This document shows positions 25,606-34,989 of a DNA stretch of 64,000 bases, one piece after another. Both the position numbers and the translations under genes were made by a program. Under the pieces are notes generated by a model, which made no database searches, was not told where the DNA came from, and worked only from the letters and a program-made list of their open reading frames with translations. The stretch comes from Sphingomonas sp. QA11 (GTDB lineage Bacteria; Pseudomonadota; Alphaproteobacteria; Sphingomonadales; Sphingomonadaceae): contig NZ_CP098774.1 of the NCBI RefSeq assembly GCF_028473665.1, positions 3,500,501-3,564,500 of the forward strand. The letters are read 5' to 3'. Every line of letters starts with the position of its first letter. Positions within the stretch are counted from its first letter, which is position 1.

Positions 25606-26124
25606 ATGCAGCTCAGCCACCGCCTGATCCTCACCGGCATTCCCGTCGCCGGGCTGGCCGCGGGCACGCCCGCCTTCGCCCAGACGATCGACGTCGCCGT
25701 CACCGTGCCGCGCCTGTCGGTCGCCGAATATCACCGCCCCTATGTGGCGATCTTCGTCGAGGGCAATGGCGCCCCGGCCAGGACGCTGTCGGTCTGGTAC
25801 GATGTGAAGAAGGCGAAGAACGAAGGCCGCAAATGGCTGAACGAGGTGCGTTCCTGGTGGCGTGCCTCCGGCCGTACCAACGCCTTCGTCGCCGACGGCA
25901 CATCGGGCGCGACGCGCGCGCCTGGCGTCCAGGCGCTGAGCTTCAATGCCGCCAAGCTCGGGCTCAAGCCCGGCGAATACACCCTGGTCGTCGAGGCCGC
26001 GCGCGAGACCGGCGGGCGCGAGGTCCTGCGCCTTCCCTTCGCCTGGCCGGCCAAGCCTGGCCAGACGGCCCGCGCCGCCGGGAAGACCGAACTCGGCGCC
26101 GTCTCCGTCACCTTCAAGCCCTGA
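25606..26124 (+). CDS. DUF2271 periplasmic protein, predicted covalent FMN carrier
   Basis: The 172-residue protein has a signal peptide cleaved near TPAFA-Q (about residue 25), then a beta-rich DUF2271 domain (VAIFVEGNGAPARTLSVW, WLNEVRSWWR). Residues 97-103 read DGTSGAT, which fits the ApbE target pattern D-x-x-[ST]-[GA]-A-[ST]; Thr103 is the predicted FMN attachment site. ApbE is encoded two genes downstream. The protein is therefore inferred to be a periplasmic flavin electron carrier taking electrons from the PepSY protein. GGGAG precedes the start. Confidence 0.88.
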   Translation: MQLSHRLILTGIPVAGLAAGTPAFAQTIDVAVTVPRLSVAEYHRPYVAIFVEGNGAPARTLSVWYDVKKAKNEGRKWLNEVRSWWRASGRTNAFVADGTSGATRAPGVQALSFNAAKLGLKPGEYTLVVEAARETGGREVLRLPFAWPAKPGQTARAAGKTELGAVSVTFKP

Positions 26125-26151
26125 TCATAATCGTTCCGGAAGGATCCGCCC

Positions 26152-26964
26152 ATGAAGACCCTCCACAAACTGCTTGCCGCCGCCGTCTGTACGGCCGCGA
26201 TCGCCGCGCCGCTGCAGGCGCATCGCCTCTGGATGCTGCCCTCGACCACGATCGTATCGGGTGACGACGACTGGATCACCTTCGACGCCGCCGCGTCGAA
26301 CGACCTGTTCTTTCCCGATCACCAGCCGCTGCGCGCCGAGCCAGCGGTGGTCCAGCCCGACAGCACGCCAGGCAAGGTAGAGCATATGAACATCGGCCAG
26401 TACCGGGCGAATTTCGACCTGCACATGACCCAGAAGGGCACCTACAAGATCGTGATCCAGAATGCCGGGATCATGGGCAGCTTCAAGGTCAACGGCGTCG
26501 AGCAGCGCCTGCCGCGAGGCACCACCGCCGACAAGCTCGCCACCGCCGTGCCGGCCGGGGCGACCGACGTGAAGCTGAGCGAAACGATCAGCCGCAACGA
26601 GGTGTTCGTGACATCGGGCGCGCCGACCGACACCGTGCTCAAGCCGACCGGCCAGGGCCTCGAACTCGTCCCAGTCACCCATCCCAACGACCTGGTCGCG
26701 GGCGAGCCAGCGACGTTCAAGCTGATCGCCGACGGCAAGCCGGCCGCGAACATTGCCGTCACCGTGATCCCGGGCGGCAGCCGCTACCGCACCTCGGTCA
26801 ATGAGATCGCGCTGAAGACCGACGCCCAGGGGCAGGTCGCGATCACCTGGCCTGGCGCCGGCATGTACTGGATGTCAGCATCGACCACCGCGCCGAGCAC
26901 CGTCATCCCGAACGGCGAGAAGCGGATGAGCTACACCACCGTGCTTGAGGTGCTGCAGCCCTGA
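26152..26964 (+). CDS. DUF4198 periplasmic protein
   Basis: The 270-residue secreted protein has a signal peptide ending near LQA-HRLWM. The mature protein opens with HRLWMLPS, the histidine-initiated start typical of DUF4198, and then has two beta-sandwich modules (about 25-130 and 150-265, the second with AGEPATFKLIADGKPAANI). DUF4198 proteins accompany metal transport and flavin-transfer systems, and the N-terminal histidine may bind a metal. It overlaps apbE by one base (TGATG). Confidence 0.87.
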   Translation: MKTLHKLLAAAVCTAAIAAPLQAHRLWMLPSTTIVSGDDDWITFDAAASNDLFFPDHQPLRAEPAVVQPDSTPGKVEHMNIGQYRANFDLHMTQKGTYKIVIQNAGIMGSFKVNGVEQRLPRGTTADKLATAVPAGATDVKLSETISRNEVFVTSGAPTDTVLKPTGQGLELVPVTHPNDLVAGEPATFKLIADGKPAANIAVTVIPGGSRYRTSVNEIALKTDAQGQVAITWPGAGMYWMSASTTAPSTVIPNGEKRMSYTTVLEVLQP

Positions 26965-27953
26965 TGGCTGGCCCGCCTCGCGTCGCGGTGCCGTTGCACG
27001 TCTCGCCTGAGTCGTTCCGGCGACGCGACGCCGGGGCGACGATCGCCCTGTTCGGCGGCGACACGATGGGGACGAGCTGGTCGGCGCGGGTCGTCTCCCC
27101 GCGACCGGCCAGCGACATACGCGCGGCGATCAAGCGCGCACTGGACGGCGTGATCGCCGAGATGAGCAACTGGGAACCGGATTCCGACCTGTCCCGGTTC
27201 AACCGCGCGCCGCCGGGCCAGTGGCAGGCGCTTCCGGCCGATCTCCTCCAGGTGCTCGATGCGGGGCTGGCCGTCGCCCGCGCGAGCGGCGGGGCCTTCG
27301 ATCCGACGGCGGGCGCGCTGGTCGACCTATGGGGTTTCGGGCCAGCGGGCCGGGGTGCCCTTCCGGCGGAAACCGAGGTGATGGCTGCACCGGTCGGCTG
27401 GCGGAAGCTGGAGATTTCCGAAACGCGCGCGCGGCGAACCGCCGACGTGCGGCTCGACCTGTCGGGTATCGCCAAGGGGTTCGGAGTCGACGCGCTGGCC
27501 CGCGCGCTGCACGGCCTCGGCGCCGGCGATTTCCTCGCTGAGATTGGCGGCGAACTGGTCGGGGCAGGCGTAAAGCCGGACGGCGAACCATGGTGGGTCG
27601 AGCTTGAAGCACCGCCCGGTGCAAGAATCGCCCCCTTGCGCGTGGCATTGCACGATCTCGCCGTTGCGACCTCGGGCGATTATCGGCGCTTCTTCGAGAC
27701 GGGTGGGCGACGCTACGCCCATAGCATCGACCCGCGGACCCGCCGCCCCGTGGCCAACGGCATCGCCGCGGTCACCGTGCTGAATCCTCGCTGCATGCTG
27801 GCCGATGCGTGGGCGACGGCATTGACGGTGCTCGGGCCGGAAGAGGGCCTAGCTTTGGCCATCCGCGAGGGTCTCGCCGTTCGCTTCGTCATACGGGACG
27901 CCTCCGGATATCGCGAAATCCTGTCGCCTGCGCTGGACGAGATGCTCGGCTAA
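26964..27953 (+). CDS. apbE: FAD:protein FMN transferase (ApbE)
   Basis: The 329-residue enzyme transfers FMN from FAD to a Ser or Thr of extracytoplasmic proteins, using Mg2+. Recognisable segments are MGTSWSARVV, MSNWEPDSDLSRFNR, GGAFDPTAGALVDLWGFG, the DLSGIAKGFGVDA motif, GGELVGAG, and the HSIDPRTRRPVANG / LADAWATAL region near the C-terminus. No clear signal peptide or lipobox is visible, so export is not obvious; the annotated start is fixed by coupling to the DUF4198 gene. The likely target is the adjacent DUF2271 protein. Confidence 0.92.
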   Translation: MAGPPRVAVPLHVSPESFRRRDAGATIALFGGDTMGTSWSARVVSPRPASDIRAAIKRALDGVIAEMSNWEPDSDLSRFNRAPPGQWQALPADLLQVLDAGLAVARASGGAFDPTAGALVDLWGFGPAGRGALPAETEVMAAPVGWRKLEISETRARRTADVRLDLSGIAKGFGVDALARALHGLGAGDFLAEIGGELVGAGVKPDGEPWWVELEAPPGARIAPLRVALHDLAVATSGDYRRFFETGGRRYAHSIDPRTRRPVANGIAAVTVLNPRCMLADAWATALTVLGPEEGLALAIREGLAVRFVIRDASGYREILSPALDEMLG

Positions 27954-27963
27954 GGCCCCGCCT

Positions 27964-28647
27964 TCAGGCGTCGGCCCAGCGGCGCAGCAGATTGTGATAG
28001 ACCCCCGTCAACTGTACCACCGCGGCATCGTCCTGCCCGCGATCGCCCGCGACCGCCTGCACCGCGGAATCTAGGTCGAACAGGATATTGCGCGCGCTCT
28101 CGTCGCGCACCATCGACTGAATCCAGAAGAAGGACGCCACGCGGGTGCCCCGGGTGACCGGCGTCACGTGGTGCCGGCTCGAGGCGGGATAGAGCACCAT
28201 ATGGCCGGCGGGCAGCTTGACCATCTGCTCGCCGAACTGCCCCTCGATCACCAGCTCTCCACCGTCATAGCTCTCCGGATCGGCGAGGAAGAGCGTTGCC
28301 GAAAGATCGCTGCGGATACGGAAATCGCTGCCGCGCCTGATACGGATCGCATTGTCGACATGGGTATCGAAGGCCTGTCCCCCGGCGTAGCGATTGAACA
28401 GGGGCGGGAAGACCTTGAGCGGCAGGGCAGCCGCGACGAACAGGGGCGACGCGGCGAGCGCATCGAGTACCATCGCCCCGGCGCGGCGCGCTGCGTCCGA
28501 ATCCTCGGGCAATTGCTCGTTGCGCTTGGCAAGGGCCGATTGATGCCCCGACGTCACATTGCCATCGACCCATAAGGCAGCGTCGATGATCACGCGCATT
28601 CCGGCAAGCTGATCAGGCGAGAGCAGGTCGGGAATAGCGATCAGCAT
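27964..28647 (-). CDS. piuC: Fe(II)/2-oxoglutarate PKHD-type hydroxylase (PiuC/YbiX)
   Basis: The 227-residue enzyme opens with [14 protein letters not shown]. The iron ligands are in [10 protein letters not shown] (H-x-D) and the downstream histidine of SRHHVTPV; the 2-oxoglutarate arginine is in [13 protein letters not shown]. PiuC/YbiX proteins are iron-regulated and usually lie near TonB receptor or PepSY genes, as here. The biological substrate is not established. The gene converges on apbE with only 10 bases between and has a Fur-like box upstream. Confidence 0.92.
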   Translation of the reverse strand: MLIAIPDLLSPDQLAGMRVIIDAALWVDGNVTSGHQSALAKRNEQLPEDSDAARRAGAMVLDALAASPLFVAAALPLKVFPPLFNRYAGGQAFDTHVDNAIRIRRGSDFRIRSDLSATLFLADPESYDGGELVIEGQFGEQMVKLPAGHMVLYPASSRHHVTPVTRGTRVASFFWIQSMVRDESARNILFDLDSAVQAVAGDRGQDDAAVVQLTGVYHNLLRRWADA

Positions 28648-28714
28648 CGCGCGGGGCCGCGTCGGATGGGTGTGGTTGCGCGCAAGCTGGGCCCTTTCGG
28701 TCAAGAGACCCGCT

Positions 28715-28733
28715 ATTGCGAGCGGTTATCAAT
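28715..28733. promoter_or_regulatory. Candidate Fur box upstream of piuC
   Basis: ATTGCGAGCGGTTATCAAT has matching ATTG/CAAT ends and shares ATTGCGAG-N3-TTATCA with the site upstream of the second PepSY gene at 61664. It lies 68-86 bases before the piuC start. Confidence 0.55.
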
Positions 28734-28734
28734 G

Positions 28735-29874
28735 TCAATGAGCGCTGGCCGGCGGGCGCAGCCGGGACGGGGCGATCGCCGCGGTCGTCACGCCGAACGC
28801 GGCGAGATCGTCCGGCAGATCCCGACCCAGGGCGAGCGCGGCGGCGGTACGTGCCAGCGCCGGCGCGGTCTGGATGCCATAGCCGCCCTGCCCCGCCAGC
28901 CAGAAGAACCCCTCCACCCCAGGTTCGTAGCCGACGACCGGCGTGCGATCGGGAACGAAGTTCCTGAGCCCCGCCCAGCTATGCTTGATGCTCCTCACAT
29001 CGAGCGCCATCGCTTCCTCGGCACGGTGCACCGCGATGGCGATGTCGAGGTCGTCCGGCTGGACGTCGCACGGTTCGGTCGGGGTCTCGTCCGCCGGCGA
29101 CAGGAGCAGCAGGCCCGCGTCCGGCTTGACGTAGAAGTTCTCGTCGATGTCGATCAGCAACGGCCAGTCGTCAGCGACCACGCCGGCGGGCACGGCGACC
29201 AGGGCTGCGGTGCGCCGATGGGCCTGAAGCCCGATCGGCGGCACCCCGGCCATGATGGCGATCTCGTCAGCCCAGGCACCGGCGGCATTGATCAATGTGG
29301 CAGCCTCATACTCCTCGGCGCCAGCGGTGACACGCCACCCCTCCGCGCGCCGGGCGATCGCGGACACGCGCGCATCGGTACGCAGGATGCCGCCGCGCTG
29401 CCGGAACTGCCGGAGATATCCATGATGCAGTTCATGGACTTCGAGGTCGGTCGACAAGGGCTCGTGCAGTCCGCCCGCGATATAGTCGTCGCGCAGCACG
29501 GGGCAGATCAGCTTCATCTCCCCAGGTGTCAGCATCTGCGTGGCCGGGGCGACATCGGGAAGCGCGGCGAAGGCGGCAAGCGTATCGAGTTGCGCCTCCG
29601 ACGCGAGGAACAGCGTACCGCGCGGCCTGACCAGCGGCTGGTCGGTAAAAGCCTTTGGCGGATCGAACAGGAAGGACCGGCTTGCCCGGGACAGCGCCCT
29701 GATCGCGGCGTTTCCATAGATTTCGGAGAATTGAGCGGCCGACCGGCCAGTCGAATGATAGCCGGGCTGCTCCTCGGCCTCGAGCAGCGTCACGCTTGCT
29801 TCGTCGGCAAGCGTCGCGGCAACCGATGCCCCGGCAATCCCTCCACCTACTACGAGGAAATCAATCTTCGCCAT
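28735..29874 (-). CDS. DauA-like FAD-dependent D-amino-acid dehydrogenase
   Basis: The 379-residue protein starts with the FAD-binding Rossmann motif VVGGGIAGAS and then GYHSTGRSAAQF. It aligns along its whole length with my recollection of Pseudomonas D-arginine dehydrogenase (DauA), including INAAGAWADEIA, GLQAHRRTA, YVKPDAGLLLLSPAD, TWAGLR-like SWAGLRNFV and the C-terminal FFWLAGQGGYGIQTAPA. Two pocket residues differ: position 48 is Gln instead of His, and position 87 is Thr instead of the Glu that binds the D-arginine side chain. It probably deaminates a different D-amino acid. The XRE-cupin regulator upstream is the likely controller. Confidence 0.85.
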   Translation of the reverse strand: MAKIDFLVVGGGIAGASVAATLADEASVTLLEAEEQPGYHSTGRSAAQFSEIYGNAAIRALSRASRSFLFDPPKAFTDQPLVRPRGTLFLASEAQLDTLAAFAALPDVAPATQMLTPGEMKLICPVLRDDYIAGGLHEPLSTDLEVHELHHGYLRQFRQRGGILRTDARVSAIARRAEGWRVTAGAEEYEAATLINAAGAWADEIAIMAGVPPIGLQAHRRTAALVAVPAGVVADDWPLLIDIDENFYVKPDAGLLLLSPADETPTEPCDVQPDDLDIAIAVHRAEEAMALDVRSIKHSWAGLRNFVPDRTPVVGYEPGVEGFFWLAGQGGYGIQTAPALARTAAALALGRDLPDDLAAFGVTTAAIAPSRLRPPASAH

Positions 29875-29970
29875 TCGGATCGACATCCCCAATTCCGGGG
29901 CAATCGCCCCATCGCGCGTCAGCGAAAGCCGCCCCTTCGCTGCTTGCCAATGCTACAGGGGATGACACGA

Positions 29971-30008
29971 ATTCTCCAAATGGAAAATCATCGCTAATTT
30001 GGAAAATT
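29971..30008. promoter_or_regulatory. Repeated TGGAAAA sites upstream of the dehydrogenase
   Basis: TGGAAAA occurs at 29981-29987 and 30000-30006, 19 bases apart, which is nearly two helical turns. The first is part of an inverted repeat (TTCTCCA-AA-TGGAAAA). They lie in the 280-bp gap between the XRE-cupin gene and the dehydrogenase and may be operator sites for that regulator. The rest of the gap shows no gene. Confidence 0.4.
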
Positions 30009-30154
30009 TATAGCCAATCGAGTTGACGAGCCGTCACGCGGCCGTTTGACGCAACCGACACCGGGCATCCCGTTCACGATATGCACGGGACAGCGCCTTC
30101 CGGAAACGAGCCCGGAGCGATCGATACGCAACCTGTTGCAGCGCCTGGCGGCCC

Positions 30155-30802
30155 TCAGGCCCTGGCGGTCTCATATTCGACGTCGTCGCCGTGGAGGTTC
30201 AGCAGCGAATCCATCAGGCCGTCCTCCGCGCTGGAGCAGACCGCCAGCACGACTGCCTCCTCGCAGTCCTTGCCCGTCACATAGGCATGGCCCATGGTTG
30301 AATCGAGGTAGATGGACTGCCCCTCCTCAAGCGCAACCGGATCGTAGAATTCGCTGTGCACCACGATCCGCCCGCTGACGACGTAGATGAATTCCTCGCC
30401 GGGATGATGGATCAGTTCCCCGAATTCCTCGGCCGATTTCGAGCGGATACGGGTGATCAGCGGGATCATCCGCTTCCGCCGCAGCTCGGTGCAGAGATAA
30501 TAATAGTCGTAGTTGCGGGTGTTCACCCGCACCGCGTGATCGAGATCGCCGAGACTGCGCCGCGCGGTGATGGGCGGCTCGGCGCCGGCATCATTCTCCG
30601 CGAACAGTTCCGACATGCGGATGTTGAGCCGCTGGCTGAGCTGGAGGAGCTTGTCATAGGTCAGCGTCAGGCGATCATGCTCGACCTTTGACAGGGTCGA
30701 GATCGGGATGCCGCTATGCTCGCTCATCTCCTTGAGGGTCCAGCTGTTGCGCGACCGAAGCGCGCGCAACAGCGCGCCCAGCGTGGGCTGGCTGGCCTTC
30801 AC
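30155..30802 (-). CDS. XRE family regulator with C-terminal cupin domain
   Basis: The 215-residue protein has an N-terminal helix-turn-helix (LGALLRALRSRNSWTLKEMS, IPISTLSKVEHDRLTLTYDK) and a cupin sensor domain at about 115-205 (ELIHHPGEEFIYVVSGRIVV, LEEGQSIYLDSTMGHAYV). Regulators of this build often control genes for amino-acid, polyamine or opine breakdown lying next to them. The start is a GTG at 30802. The DauA-like dehydrogenase gene immediately downstream is its likely target. Confidence 0.9.
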   Translation of the reverse strand: MKASQPTLGALLRALRSRNSWTLKEMSEHSGIPISTLSKVEHDRLTLTYDKLLQLSQRLNIRMSELFAENDAGAEPPITARRSLGDLDHAVRVNTRNYDYYYLCTELRRKRMIPLITRIRSKSAEEFGELIHHPGEEFIYVVSGRIVVHSEFYDPVALEEGQSIYLDSTMGHAYVTGKDCEEAVVLAVCSSAEDGLMDSLLNLHGDDVEYETARA

Positions 30803-30983
30803 GCGGCCGCTCGCAGCGGTCGCACGGGCTGGTCCAGGCCCATGCCGGGGCGCTCTCTAAACCGGCTCATTTCGTCCCAACCGGGATATTCCCCACGCGA
30901 TATAGGTCTGGTCATAGAAACTCAGACTATACGCACATATCGGACGGTGCAATCCGGGGATAGGACCGGCCCGGTGGGGAGTC

Positions 30984-32648
30984 TCAGCGGAGCGACGGCA
31001 GGTCGAGGCCTTTCTCGCGGGCGCAGTCGATGGCGATGTCGTATCCGGCGTCGGCATGGCGCATCACGCCGGTGGCCGGATCGTTCCAGAGCACACGCTC
31101 AAGCCGGCGCGCCGCAGCCTCTGTGCCGTCGGCGACGATCACCATGCCGGCATGCTGCGAATAGCCCATGCCGACCCCGCCGCCATGATGCAGCGACACC
31201 CAGGTCGCGCCCGACGCGGTGTTGAGCAAGGCGTTGAGCAACGGCCAGTCCGACACCGCGTCCGACCCGTCCCGCATCGCCTCGGTCTCACGATTGGGGC
31301 TGGCGACCGATCCTGAATCGAGATGGTCCCGCCCGATCACGATCGGCGCCTTCAGCTCGCCGCTCGCCACCATCTCGTTGAAGGCCATGCCAAGCCGCTG
31401 CCGGTCGCCAAGCCCGACCCAGCAGATCCGCGCCGGCAGCCCCTGGAAGTGGATCCGTTCCCGCGCCATGTCGAGCCAGGTGTGGAGATGCTTGTTGTCC
31501 GGCAGCAGCTCCTTCACCTTGGCATCGGTCTTGTAGATGTCCTCCGGATCTCCCGACAGCGCCACCCAGCGGAACGGGCCGACGCCCCGGCAGAATAGCG
31601 GGCGGATATAGGCGGGCACGAAGCCGGGGAAGTCGAACGCGTTGGCCACGCCTTCATCCTTCGCCATCTGGCGGATATTGTTGCCGTAATCGACCGTTGG
31701 CACGCCCGCCGCCTGGAAATCGAGCATCGAGCGGACGTGCACCGCCATCGAAGCCTTGGCGGCCACGGCGACGCTCTCCGGATCGCGTTCGCGCCGCTCG
31801 ATCCACTCGGCGACGCTCCAGCCCGCGGGCAGGTAGCCGTTGATCGGGTCGTGCGCCGAGGTCTGGTCAGTCAGCAAATCGGGCCGCACGCCCCGCGCGT
31901 AGAGCTCAGGCAGGATTTCGGCGGCATTGCCGAGCAGGCCGACCGACACCGGCTTTCCGTCAGCCTTTGCCTGCTCGATCATCGCCAGCGCTTCGTCGAT
32001 CGTCTCGGCGGCGCGATCGAGATAGCCGGTGCGTAGCCGCATCTCGATCCGGCTGGGCTGGCATTCGATCGCGAGGCAGGAGGCACCCGCCATCACCGCC
32101 GCCAGCGGCTGCGCGCCGCCCATGCCGCCAAGCCCGGCGGTCAGCAGCCAGCGGCCCTTCAGGTCGCCGCCATAATGCTGGCGCCCCATCTCGACGAACG
32201 TCTCGTACGTGCCCTGCACGATGCCCTGGGTGCCGATATAGATCCACGACCCGGCGGTCATCTGGCCGTACATCGCCAGGCCCTTGCGATCGAGCTCGTT
32301 GAAATGCTCCCAGGTCGCCCAGTGCGGCACCAGGTTCGAATTGGCGAGCAGCACGCGCGGGGCATCGGCATGGGTGCGGAACACGCCGACCGGCTTGCCC
32401 GACTGGATCAGCAAGGTCTCGTCATCCTCGAGCCGGGCCAGCGCCGCGACGATCCGGTCATAGCTCTCCCAGTCCCGCGCCGCGCGGCCGATCCCGCCAT
32501 AGACCACCAGTTCCTCGGGTCGCTCCGCCACATCCGGGTGGAGGTTGTTCATCAGCATCCGAAGCGGCGCCTCGGTCAGCCAGCTCTTCGCCGACAAGGC
32601 GGTACCGGTGGCGGGGCGGATGATGCGGCTATTGTCCAAACGAGTCAT
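30984..32648 (-). CDS. hutU: Urocanate hydratase
   Basis: The 554-residue NAD-dependent enzyme converts urocanate to imidazolonepropionate, the second step of histidine breakdown. Clear family segments include [53 protein letters not shown], the active-site cysteine in [13 protein letters not shown], and the C-terminal [15 protein letters not shown]. The start overlaps the hutG stop as ATGA (32648-32645), making it the last gene of the hutIHGU operon. Confidence 0.97.
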   Translation of the reverse strand: MTRLDNSRIIRPATGTALSAKSWLTEAPLRMLMNNLHPDVAERPEELVVYGGIGRAARDWESYDRIVAALARLEDDETLLIQSGKPVGVFRTHADAPRVLLANSNLVPHWATWEHFNELDRKGLAMYGQMTAGSWIYIGTQGIVQGTYETFVEMGRQHYGGDLKGRWLLTAGLGGMGGAQPLAAVMAGASCLAIECQPSRIEMRLRTGYLDRAAETIDEALAMIEQAKADGKPVSVGLLGNAAEILPELYARGVRPDLLTDQTSAHDPINGYLPAGWSVAEWIERRERDPESVAVAAKASMAVHVRSMLDFQAAGVPTVDYGNNIRQMAKDEGVANAFDFPGFVPAYIRPLFCRGVGPFRWVALSGDPEDIYKTDAKVKELLPDNKHLHTWLDMARERIHFQGLPARICWVGLGDRQRLGMAFNEMVASGELKAPIVIGRDHLDSGSVASPNRETEAMRDGSDAVSDWPLLNALLNTASGATWVSLHHGGGVGMGYSQHAGMVIVADGTEAAARRLERVLWNDPATGVMRHADAGYDIAIDCAREKGLDLPSLR

Positions 32649-33460
32649 AAAACGTCCTTGAGCGCGAAGGCGGTGCACGCCTCCAGAATACGGATAAGCG
32701 TCGCGCGCAGCGGCGCGGCGATCTCGGGATCGAGCGGGGTGGGCCAGATGTCAGGCGCCGGCATCCCGGGCTCGGCCATATAGCCGCGCATCGCCAGCTC
32801 CATCTGGATCGCGTGGATGCCGTCCAGGGGGCGACCATAATGACGGGTGGTCCAGCCCCCCTTGAAGCGGCCGTCCAGCACATGGCCCATGCCGGATGCG
32901 ACGCATTCAGCCTCCACCGCCCCGGCCAGCGCCGGATCGCAGCTCGCGCCGGAGAAGGTGCCGATATTGAACTGGGGCAATTCGCCCTCGAACAGCCGGG
33001 GGATATGGCTGCGGATCGAATGGGCGTCGTACAGCACCACGCGCGAATGTTCCTTTCGCAGCCGCGCCAGTTCGGCGGCAATCGCCTCGTGATAAGGGTC
33101 GAACCATAGCGAACGGCGCCGCGCGATCTCATCGCCATCGGGTTGGCACCCGACACGATAGAGCGGACCGCCGTCGAAGCTCGTGGTCGGGCATAATTCG
33201 GTCGTCGCCTGTCCGGGATAAAGCGACGCGCCCGACGGATCGCGATTCACGTCGATCACGCTGCGCGACACGGTCGTACGGACGGTTGTCGCGCCGAGAT
33301 CGCCGGCAAAGTCGTAGAGCCGGTCGATCCACCAATCGGCATCGCGGCGCGCAAGCCACGGCGACACGAATCCTGCCTCGATCTCCGCCGGAAGATCGGT
33401 GCCGGTATGTGGAAAGCTGACGACGAGCGGCGCGGTGCCGCGCCGGATCTCCACGCTCAT
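32645..33460 (-). CDS. hutG: N-formylglutamate deformylase
   Basis: The 271-residue protein belongs to the N-formylglutamate amidohydrolase family and releases glutamate and formate in the last step of the five-step histidine pathway. Segments seen are [43 protein letters not shown] and [13 protein letters not shown], all typical of HutG. Both ends overlap neighbours as ATGA. Its presence with HutF shows that this organism uses the formylglutamate route rather than formiminoglutamase. Confidence 0.95.
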   Translation of the reverse strand: MSVEIRRGTAPLVVSFPHTGTDLPAEIEAGFVSPWLARRDADWWIDRLYDFAGDLGATTVRTTVSRSVIDVNRDPSGASLYPGQATTELCPTTSFDGGPLYRVGCQPDGDEIARRRSLWFDPYHEAIAAELARLRKEHSRVVLYDAHSIRSHIPRLFEGELPQFNIGTFSGASCDPALAGAVEAECVASGMGHVLDGRFKGGWTTRHYGRPLDGIHAIQMELAMRGYMAEPGMPAPDIWPTPLDPEIAAPLRATLIRILEACTAFALKDVL

Positions 33461-34989
33461 CCCGCCACGCCCGGCAGGGCGATCCCCACTGCCTCGACCA
33501 GCGCGCCGGAGCGGATGATCGCGTTCGCCGCCTCCATATCGGGATGCATGTGGCGGTCATGGTCAAGCCACGGCACCTCGCGCCGAAGCCGCGCCCGCGC
33601 TGCCTCGAGCGAGGCGGACGAGGTGAGCGGGACATGGAATTCGCAGCCCTGCACGGCGGCGAGCAATTCGATGCCCAGCACCGCGCCGAGATTCTCCGCC
33701 ATGTCGAGCAGCCGGCGCGCACCATGCGCCGCCATCGAGACATGGTCCTCCTGATTGGCCGAGGTCGGGATCGAATCCACGCTCGCCGGATAGGCGCGCT
33801 GCTTGTTCTCGGAGACGAGCGCCGCCGCCGTCACCTGCGGAATCATGAAACCGGAGTTGAGCCCCGGCTGCGGCGTCAGGAAGGCGGGCAGGCCGGACAG
33901 CGCGGGATCGACCAGCATCGCGATGCGCCGCTCGGCGATCGAGCCGATCTCGCAGAGCGCGAGCGCGATCATGTCGGCGGCGAAGGCGACCGGTTCAGCG
34001 TGGAAATTGCCGCCCGACAGCGCTTCGTCGGTGTCGGCGAAGATCAGCGGATTGTCGGAGACGCAGTTCGCCTCGTTCTCCAGCGTCGCGGCGGCCTGGC
34101 GCAGCACATCGAGCACCGCGCCCATCACCTGGGGCTGGCAGCGCAGGCAATAGGGGTCCTGCACGCGCGGATCGCCCACCGCGTGCGAGGCGCGGATCGC
34201 CGAGCCCGCCATCAGGGTACGCAGCGCCGCCGCAGTCTCGATCTGCCCGGCATGCCGGCGGAGCGTGTGGATGCGCGGGTCGAACGGCGTGTCCGATCCC
34301 TTGGCCGCCTCGGTCGAAAGCGCGCCGGTGACGAGCGCCGACTGGTGCAGCAATTCCGCCTCGAACAGGCCGGCCAGCGCGTTGGCGGTGGAGAATTGCG
34401 TGCCGTTGAGCAGCGCCAGCCCTTCCTTGGGACCAAGCGTCACCGGTGCCAGCCCGGCGCCGGTCAGCGCTTCGGCCGCCGGCAGCCGCTGCCCGTCGAC
34501 CAGGATGTCACCGACCCCGATCATCGTCGCGGCCATATGCGCGAGCGGCGCGAGATCGCCCGAGGCGCCGACCGACCCTTGTGCCGGGATCACCGGCGTC
34601 AGCCCGCGCGCCAGCATCGCTTCGAGCAGGGCGACGGTTGCCGGCTGCACGCCCGACGCGCCCTGGGCAAGGCTGGCCAGCTTAAGCGCCAGCATCAGCC
34701 GCACCACCGGCACCGGCGACGGTCCTCCGGTCCCGGCGGCATGGCTCAGCACGATGTTGCGCTGGAGCGTGGCGAGATCACCCGCCTCGATCCGCACGCT
34801 GGCCAGCTTCCCGAAGCCGGTGTTGATGCCATAGACCGGCTCGCCCCGGGCGAGGATCCGTTCGACCGCCGCGGCGCTGGCGGCGATCACCCCGGCGGAC
34901 GCCGGATCGAGCGATACGGCGGCACCCCGATAAATCGCACGCCAGTCACTCAGCGGCACCGCGCCGGGCTTCAGGACAATCGCTTTCAT
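33457..34989 (-). CDS. hutH: Histidine ammonia-lyase
   Basis: The 510-residue enzyme deaminates L-histidine to urocanate. The Ala-Ser-Gly triplet that cyclises to the MIO cofactor is at 142-144 ([15 protein letters not shown]). Other landmarks are [45 protein letters not shown] and [12 protein letters not shown]. Length and motifs are complete. It is coupled to hutI upstream and hutG downstream by ATGA overlaps. Confidence 0.97.
   Translation of the reverse strand: MKAIVLKPGAVPLSDWRAIYRGAAVSLDPASAGVIAASAAAVERILARGEPVYGINTGFGKLASVRIEAGDLATLQRNIVLSHAAGTGGPSPVPVVRLMLALKLASLAQGASGVQPATVALLEAMLARGLTPVIPAQGSVGASGDLAPLAHMAATMIGVGDILVDGQRLPAAEALTGAGLAPVTLGPKEGLALLNGTQFSTANALAGLFEAELLHQSALVTGALSTEAAKGSDTPFDPRIHTLRRHAGQIETAAALRTLMAGSAIRASHAVGDPRVQDPYCLRCQPQVMGAVLDVLRQAAATLENEANCVSDNPLIFADTDEALSGGNFHAEPVAFAADMIALALCEIGSIAERRIAMLVDPALSGLPAFLTPQPGLNSGFMIPQVTAAALVSENKQRAYPASVDSIPTSANQEDHVSMAAHGARRLLDMAENLGAVLGIELLAAVQGCEFHVPLTSSASLEAARARLRREVPWLDHDRHMHPDMEAANAIIRSGALVEAVGIALPGVAG

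Noticed and set aside
29885-29925. Hairpin CCCC-AATTCC-GGGG upstream of the dehydrogenase as a riboswitch
   Set aside because: The stem is short, no conserved riboswitch core is present, and the following gene has a local protein regulator.
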